A stretch of 11,544 nucleotides of DNA, from positions 1-11,544 of the forward strand of contig JAEYNH010000070.1 in the NCBI GenBank assembly GCA_023412655.1. The letters run 5' to 3'. This DNA is from Pseudomonadota bacterium (GTDB taxonomy: Bacteria; Pseudomonadota; Alphaproteobacteria; Caulobacterales; Caulobacteraceae). The notes below the pieces were generated by a model. The model worked only from the letters and a program-made list of their open reading frames with translations. It had not been told where the DNA came from and did not search any database. Shown piece by piece: positions 6,412 to 11,544 of the stretch. A program made the position numbers and the translations under genes. Numbering within the stretch: position 1 is the stretch's first letter; every line of letters begins with the position of its first letter.

Positions 6412-6535
6412 CGGACAGCTTTCCCGTCCGGCGGGTGCGTCCGCTCCCCAACCCCGCGGGCGCAGCGAGCACCCCGCGTCCTGCCGCCCCCCCACGGCGG
6501 GACCACGCGCCGCCGGACTCTCTCCTCCGGCGGCG
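6410..6535 (+). promoter_or_regulatory. Structured leader with three possible hairpins, upstream of glutamate dehydrogenase
   Basis: Hairpin 1 pairs 6410-6416 with 6426-6432 (7 bp, 9-base loop). Hairpin 2 pairs 6484-6488 with 6496-6500 (5 bp). Hairpin 3 pairs 6508-6517 with 6526-6535, a perfect 10-bp stem with loop CTCTCTCC, ending 20 bases before the glutamate dehydrogenase ATG. TCCGGCGG occurs both at 6427-6434 and 6526-6533, so CCGCCGGA at 6510-6517 could pair with either copy. Hairpin 3 is followed by only TTCTC, a poor terminator tail. It could end the AI-2E gene transcript or control entry to the next gene. GC richness makes chance stems common. Confidence 0.4.
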
Positions 6536-6554
6536 TTCTCGCGGGGGGCGCCCG

Positions 6555-9500
6555 ATGAGCCGCCTCCAGCCCAAGCCCGAGCCGAAATCCAAACCCAAGC
6601 CCGCGGCCCGCTCCAGGACCGCAAGCGCCCTCGTGCGCGCCGTCCTGGCTGAGCTGGACGGGGACGCCGCGCAGGCCTCCGCCAAGGCCTTCGCCGAAGG
6701 CGCGGCGGCCGACGTCGCCGGCGACGAACTGCCCGAGCTCTCCACCCCCGAACTCGCCCGCAACCTCGCCGACTTCTGGCGTTTCGCCGAACGCCGCCGC
6801 GGCCGTGGGCCGCAGACCCGCACCGCCCCGGTCCAGGGCGCCCGTGCGGGCGGCCTGGACCGGCTGGAGATCGTGCAGGACGATGCGCCGTTCCTGGTGG
6901 ACAGCGTGATGGGCGAGATCGCGGACCAGGGGCTCTCGGTCCGCGCCATGTTCCACCCCATCGTGACCGTTCAGCGCGACCGCTCAGGTGTCCGCGGCGA
7001 CACCGGCACGGCCCGGCGGGAGTCGATGATCCAGGTGATCCTCGAGCCCATCGGCGCCGACCGCGAGCAGATGCTGGTGGAGGGTGTCGACGCCACGCTC
7101 AAGGACGTGCGGGCGGCGGTGGACGACTTCCCCGCAATGCTGGACCTGATGGGCCGGACCCTGGCCGAGCTCGAGGCCTCCGGCCGGGCCAGCGACGAGG
7201 AGCTGGCGTTCCTCTCATGGCTGCACGCTGAGCACTTCGTCTTCCTGGGCGCCCGGGTCTACGAATACCCCCGCCTGAAGAACGGCGAGTACGCTCCCGA
7301 GGAGCCGCTGTATCAGCCCACCGATGGCCTGGGCGTGCTGCGCGATCCGGTCCGCACGGTGCTGCGGCGGGCCAACGAACCGGCCATCCTGATGGGCCAG
7401 GTGCAGGACCGGCTGGTCAGCGATCCCCCGGTGACGGTGGCCAAGTCGAACGTGAAGAGCCGCGTCCACCGACGCGGCTACATGGACTACGTCGGCGTGA
7501 AGCGGTTCGGCGAGGACGGCCGCCCGGTGGGCGAGGTCCGCTTCGTCGGCCTGTTCACCGCCGAGGCCTACGACCAGCCGGCCACCGCCGTGCCGCTGAT
7601 CCGCGAGAAGGTCGCCCGGGTGCTTGAGCGTGCCGGCGCCCTGCCTGGCAGCCATAACGAGAAGCGGCTGAAGAACATCGTCGAGAACCACCCCCGCGAC
7701 GAGCTCTTCCAATCGAGCGAAGACCAGCTGCTGGAGCTGGCCCTCGGCATCCTGCACCTCTACGACCGCCCGCGCGTGCGGGTGTTCGAGCGGCGGGACC
7801 CCTTCGACCGCTTCGCCTCCGTGCTGCTCTACGTGCCGCGCGACCGCTACGACTCCGACATCCGCAAGCGGGCCGGCGAGATCCTCGCGGAAGCCTACGG
7901 CGGCCGCGTCTCGGCCTTCTACCCAAGCTTCTCCGAGACCAGCCTGGCGCGGGTGCACTACATCATCGGCTTCAAGCCGGGCGGCCATCCCTGGCCGGAC
8001 CTGCGGCAGGTGGAGGCGCGGATCGCCGAGAGCGCCCGCACCTGGGAAGATCGGTTCGAGGCGGCGGTGCGGGCCAGCGGCCGCACCCCCGAGGAGGTGG
8101 CCAAGACCGTCACCGCCTATCGCGAGGCGTTCCCGGCGGGCTACCGCGACCGCTTCGACGCCGCCGAGGCGTTGCGCGACGTGGCGGCCATCGAGGGCTT
8201 CGAGCCCGGGCAGCCGATCCGCGTGCGGGCCTACCGCACGGCGGCCGACAACACCCTGCAGTTCCGCTTCAAGCTCTACCGGTGCGGCGAGCCGGCGCAC
8301 CTTGCCGACGTGCTGCCCATCCTGGAGAGCATGGGCCTCAAGGCGATGGCCGAGGCCGGCTTCCCCATCGCCCGCGAGGGGCAGGCGCCGGTCTGGGTGC
8401 ACGATTTCGAGATCGAGGACCCGCAGGGGGCCGACCTGGTGTTCGACGAGGTCAAGGAGGCCTTCGAGGCCGCCGTGGTCGCCGTGTGGACCGGCCAGGC
8501 GGAAAACGACGGCTTCAACCGGCTGGTGCTCGAGCTGTCGCTGCCCTGGCGTGACGCCGCCCTGGTCCGCGCCCTCGCGCGTTTCCGCCAGCAGTCGGGC
8601 CTGGACCCCAGCCAGCGCGTGCAGGAGCAGGCCCTGTCGGCCCACCCCGGGGTGGCGCGGCTGATCCTCGACCTGTTCCGCATCCGGTTCGACCCGGCGA
8701 TCCGCGCCTCGCTCGACGAGCGCAAGGCTCGGGCCGACGCGGTGATGGCCGAGATCGTGGAAGCGCTGCAGGCGGTGCAGAGTCTGGACGACGACCGGGT
8801 GCTGCGGCGCATCGCCCTGCTGGTCCAGGCGATCCAGCGGACCAACTTCTACCAGCGCGACGCCGATGGCGCGCCCAAGTCCTACATCGCGTTCAAGGTG
8901 GCCAGCGGCGAGCTTGCCGACCTGCCGGCGCCGAAGCCCTACCGGGAGATCTTCGTCTGGTCGCCGGCGGTGGAGGGCGTGCACCTGCGGTTCGGCCCCG
9001 TGGCCCGGGGCGGCCTGAGGTGGAGCGACCGTCGGGACGACTACCGCACCGAGGTGCTCGGCCTGGTGAAGGCGCAGCAGGTGAAGAACGCCGTCATCGT
9101 GCCGGTGGGCTCCAAAGGCGGCTTCTATCCCAAGCGCCTGCCGGTGGGCGGCGCGCCGGACGCCGTGCGGGCGGAGGCGATCAACGCCTACCGCACCTTC
9201 CTGTCCGGCATGTTGGACATCACCGACAACCTCACCCCCGAGGGCAAGGTGCAGCATCCGGAGGGCGTCGTCGCCCATGACGGCGACGATCCGTACCTCG
9301 TGGTGGCCGCGGACAAGGGAACGGCGACGTTCTCGGACGTCGCCAACGGGGTGGCGGAATCCTACGGTTTCTGGCTGGGCGACGCCTTCGCCTCGGGCGG
9401 CTCGGCCGGCTACGACCACAAGGAGATGGGCATCACGGCGCGCGGCGCCTGGGAGGCGGTGAAGCGCCACTTCCGGGAGCTGGGCAAGGACATCCAATCC

Positions 9501-11544
9501 GAGCCGTTCACCGTCGTCGGCTGCGGCGACATGTCGGGCGATGTGTTCGGCAACGGCATGCTGCTCTCCCGGCAGATCCGGCTGCAGGCTGCCTTCGACC
9601 ACCGGCACATCTTCCTCGATCCCGATCCGGATCCGGCGGTCAGCTATGCCGAGCGCGAGCGGCTGTTCGCCCTGCCGCGCTCGTCGTGGGACGATTACGA
9701 CCGCAAGAAGATCAGCAAGGGCGGCGGCGTCTTCCCGCGCAGCCAGAAGTCCATCCCGCTGACCGCCGAGGTCCGGGCGATGCTGGGTGTGAGCGCCGAA
9801 GCGCTTTCGCCGGCCGAACTCATCGGCGCCATCCTCAAGGCGCCCGCCGAGCTGCTCTACCTTGGCGGCATCGGCACCTATGTGAAGGCCCGCCACGAGG
9901 CCAACGCCGAGGTGGGCGACAAGGCCAATGACGCCGTCCGCGTCAACGGCCAGGACCTGCGGGTGCGGGTGGTCGGCGAAGGGGCCAACCTCGGCCTCAC
10001 TCAGGCCGGCCGCATCGAGTTCGCCCACGCAGGCGGCAAGGTGAACACCGACGCCATCGACAACTCGGCGGGCGTGGACTCCTCGGACCACGAGGTGAAT
10101 ATCAAGATCGCCACCGGCATGCTCGAGCGTACCGGTGAGCTCACCCGCAAGCGCCGGGACACCCTGCTGAGGTCGATGATCGACGACGTGGCGGCCCACG
10201 TCCTGGCGCACAACTACGACCAGACCCTGGCCCTGTCCCTCCTCGAGATGGACACCGTCGGCGAGCTCGAGCCCCACGCCCGGTTCATGGCCGAGTTGGA
10301 AAGCCGCGGCCGCCTGGACCGCGCCGTCGAAGGCCTGCCGGACGCCGCCGCCATCGCCGAGCGGATGCAGGCCGGCCGGGGCCTCACCCGGCCCGAACTG
10401 GCCGTGCTGCTGGCGTACGGCAAGCTCGAGCTCAAGCGCGAGATCGTCGCCTCGGCCGCCCCGGACGACCCGTGGTTCGAGGGCTCGCTGGAAGCCTACT
10501 TCCCCAAGGCGCTGCGCAAGTGGAAGGAGCCGATCCGGCGGCACCGGCTGCGGCGGGACATCATCGCCACCGTGGTCGCCAACGACATGGTCAACCGCTG
10601 TGGTCCGAGCTTCCCGTTCCGGATGATGGCGGCCGCCGGCTGCGGCGCGACGGCCCTGCTCGCCGGCTATGAGGCGGCGAAGGTGGTCCTGGATTTCGAG
10701 GCCCGCTGGGACGCCGTCCGGGCGCTCGACCTGCAGATCCCGGCGCAAGGGCAATTGGCCCTGTTCCGGCGCCTGGTCGCCTCTCTACGCGGAGCGACGT
10801 TCTGGTTGGCCCGCCGGGCCGCCCGCGAAGGCCTCGATGTGGCGGCCCTGGTCCAGCGCTATGGCCCCGGCTTCAAGAGCCTGGATCGACTGACGCCCGA
10901 GGCGCTGCCGGCGGTGGAGCGCGCCGCCGTCGAGGCGCGTACGGCCCAGCTGATGGAGGCCGGAGCGCCCGAGGACATCGCCCGCACCGTGGCGTCCCTG
11001 GGTCCGCTGACGACCGCGGCCGATCTGGTCGACCTGGCGGAAGGCTCCAGCTGGGATCTGCCGAACGTGGCGCGGCTCTACTACGCCGCGGGCGAGGCCA
11101 TGGCCTTCGACCGGCTGAGGGCCGCGGCGGGCGAGTTCCGCGCCGGCGACCTCTTCGAGCGGACGGCCCTGCGCCGCCTGATCGAGGACCTGCTGGCCGA
11201 ACAGGCGCAGCTGACCCGGGCCATCATGGTCTTCGCGGGCAGCGCCCAGGCGGGCGTGGACAGCCAGCACGCCCGCGATGCGGTGGCCTCCTGGGCCTCG
11301 CTGCGCGCGGATCAGGTGGTGGCCGCCACCCGCACGATCGACGAGATCGAGGCGGCGGGCGGCGGCTGGACCTTCGCCAAGCTCACCATCGCCAACGCGG
11401 CGCTGCGCGAGCTGGCGCAGGAGGCCCTGCCGGGCTCGGAGACCTACGCGACGCTCTCGCTCGCCAGCGGGTCCAGCAGCCCGCACACGATCGACGCGAC
11501 GAGGGGCCTCCCCGCCGTCCGTCTGCTCAGGCCCGTCACCGGGC
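6555..11544 (+). CDS. gdhZ: NAD-specific glutamate dehydrogenase, large type (3' end beyond window)
   Basis: At least 1,663 residues of the large bacterial NAD-dependent glutamate dehydrogenase (GDH, ~180 kDa class), which deaminates glutamate to 2-oxoglutarate and ammonium in the cytoplasm. A basic Lys/Pro-rich N-terminus leads into the regulatory N-terminal region with DDAPFLVDSVMGEI and FLSWLHAEHFVFLG. The catalytic part carries GGLRWSDR at 819-826, K839 and K844, and VPVGSKGGF ending at 857. It also holds the dinucleotide-binding VGCGDMSGDVFGNG at 988-1001, GEGANLG at 1141-1147, and NTDAIDNSAGVDSSDHEVN. The helical C-terminal domain ends with WTFAKLTIANAALREL. ATG at 6555 is the first ATG in frame; only a G-run (6543-6548) resembles a Shine-Dalgarno. 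No stop is met by 11544 although the usual family C-terminus is near residue 1,620. In Caulobacter crescentus this enzyme (GdhZ) also regulates FtsZ; whether that applies here is inference, as is the gene symbol. Confidence 0.93.
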   Translation, partial: MSRLQPKPEPKSKPKPAARSRTASALVRAVLAELDGDAAQASAKAFAEGAAADVAGDELPELSTPELARNLADFWRFAERRRGRGPQTRTAPVQGARAGGLDRLEIVQDDAPFLVDSVMGEIADQGLSVRAMFHPIVTVQRDRSGVRGDTGTARRESMIQVILEPIGADREQMLVEGVDATLKDVRAAVDDFPAMLDLMGRTLAELEASGRASDEELAFLSWLHAEHFVFLGARVYEYPRLKNGEYAPEEPLYQPTDGLGVLRDPVRTVLRRANEPAILMGQVQDRLVSDPPVTVAKSNVKSRVHRRGYMDYVGVKRFGEDGRPVGEVRFVGLFTAEAYDQPATAVPLIREKVARVLERAGALPGSHNEKRLKNIVENHPRDELFQSSEDQLLELALGILHLYDRPRVRVFERRDPFDRFASVLLYVPRDRYDSDIRKRAGEILAEAYGGRVSAFYPSFSETSLARVHYIIGFKPGGHPWPDLRQVEARIAESARTWEDRFEAAVRASGRTPEEVAKTVTAYREAFPAGYRDRFDAAEALRDVAAIEGFEPGQPIRVRAYRTAADNTLQFRFKLYRCGEPAHLADVLPILESMGLKAMAEAGFPIAREGQAPVWVHDFEIEDPQGADLVFDEVKEAFEAAVVAVWTGQAENDGFNRLVLELSLPWRDAALVRALARFRQQSGLDPSQRVQEQALSAHPGVARLILDLFRIRFDPAIRASLDERKARADAVMAEIVEALQAVQSLDDDRVLRRIALLVQAIQRTNFYQRDADGAPKSYIAFKVASGELADLPAPKPYREIFVWSPAVEGVHLRFGPVARGGLRWSDRRDDYRTEVLGLVKAQQVKNAVIVPVGSKGGFYPKRLPVGGAPDAVRAEAINAYRTFLSGMLDITDNLTPEGKVQHPEGVVAHDGDDPYLVVAADKGTATFSDVANGVAESYGFWLGDAFASGGSAGYDHKEMGITARGAWEAVKRHFRELGKDIQSEPFTVVGCGDMSGDVFGNGMLLSRQIRLQAAFDHRHIFLDPDPDPAVSYAERERLFALPRSSWDDYDRKKISKGGGVFPRSQKSIPLTAEVRAMLGVSAEALSPAELIGAILKAPAELLYLGGIGTYVKARHEANAEVGDKANDAVRVNGQDLRVRVVGEGANLGLTQAGRIEFAHAGGKVNTDAIDNSAGVDSSDHEVNIKIATGMLERTGELTRKRRDTLLRSMIDDVAAHVLAHNYDQTLALSLLEMDTVGELEPHARFMAELESRGRLDRAVEGLPDAAAIAERMQAGRGLTRPELAVLLAYGKLELKREIVASAAPDDPWFEGSLEAYFPKALRKWKEPIRRHRLRRDIIATVVANDMVNRCGPSFPFRMMAAAGCGATALLAGYEAAKVVLDFEARWDAVRALDLQIPAQGQLALFRRLVASLRGATFWLARRAAREGLDVAALVQRYGPGFKSLDRLTPEALPAVERAAVEARTAQLMEAGAPEDIARTVASLGPLTTAADLVDLAEGSSWDLPNVARLYYAAGEAMAFDRLRAAAGEFRAGDLFERTALRRLIEDLLAEQAQLTRAIMVFAGSAQAGVDSQHARDAVASWASLRADQVVAATRTIDEIEAAGGGWTFAKLTIANAALRELAQEALPGSETYATLSLASGSSSPHTIDATRGLPAVRLLRPVTG
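11531..11544 (+). other. Small hairpin at the window edge
   Basis: GCCCG at 11531-11535 and CGGGC at 11540-11544 pair around a TCAC loop, the same tetraloop as in the terminator at 3094-3124. It could be the beginning of a terminator truncated by the window edge, but the reading frame is still open across it, so the identity is undecided. Confidence 0.25.

Noticed and set aside
7215..10754. A 1,179-codon open frame antisense to glutamate dehydrogenase
   Set aside because: The opposite frame has strong family motifs throughout. The antisense product is His/Gly/Arg/Leu/Ala-rich and low in Lys and Ile with no recognisable domain, as expected for a codon-bias shadow in very GC-rich DNA. It is unusually long, but that follows from the length and codon bias of the sense gene.

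Overview
The window is chromosomal DNA of very high GC content with dense coding. Gene content and style suggest an alphaproteobacterium, probably Caulobacterales (Phenylobacterium/Caulobacter-like). This is inferred from the ~1,600-residue NAD-dependent glutamate dehydrogenase, the HSD10-type SDR and a TTGACG-like -35 element, not from any marker gene. There are no RNA genes, insertion sequences, CRISPR arrays or phage genes. No gene-free stretch exceeds 200 bases.

Layout: (1) 62-1830, + strand: an SDR oxidoreductase and a DMT/EamA-family permease joined by an ATGA stop/start overlap, a clear two-gene unit. (2) 1814-2236, - strand: a small DUF1232/YkvA-type protein whose 3' end overlaps the permease end tail to tail. 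(3) 2287-3069, + strand: a second SDR, a type-2 3-hydroxyacyl-CoA dehydrogenase (HSD10-like), divergent from the DUF1232 gene across 50 bases and closed by a strong intrinsic terminator. (4) 3169-5045, - strand: a small secreted four-cysteine protein of unknown function, downstream of a HerA-like ATPase of the DUF853 family. (5) 5244-6365, + strand: an AI-2E/PerM-family membrane protein, divergent from the HerA-like gene. (6) 6555 to the window edge, + strand: the large NAD-specific glutamate dehydrogenase (GdhZ-like), preceded by a 189-base leader that can form several hairpins. No stop codon is reached inside the window.

The genes do not form one obvious pathway. They fit a housekeeping/catabolic neighbourhood: short-chain dehydrogenases for alcohols or acyl-CoA intermediates, a metabolite exporter, and glutamate catabolism feeding 2-oxoglutarate to the TCA cycle. 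I see no convincing novel multi-gene system. The items most worth a second look are the structured leader of the glutamate dehydrogenase gene with mutually exclusive pairings, the unusual open C-terminal tail of that gene, the missing catalytic-tetrad Asn in the first SDR, and the uncharacterised secreted cysteine protein.
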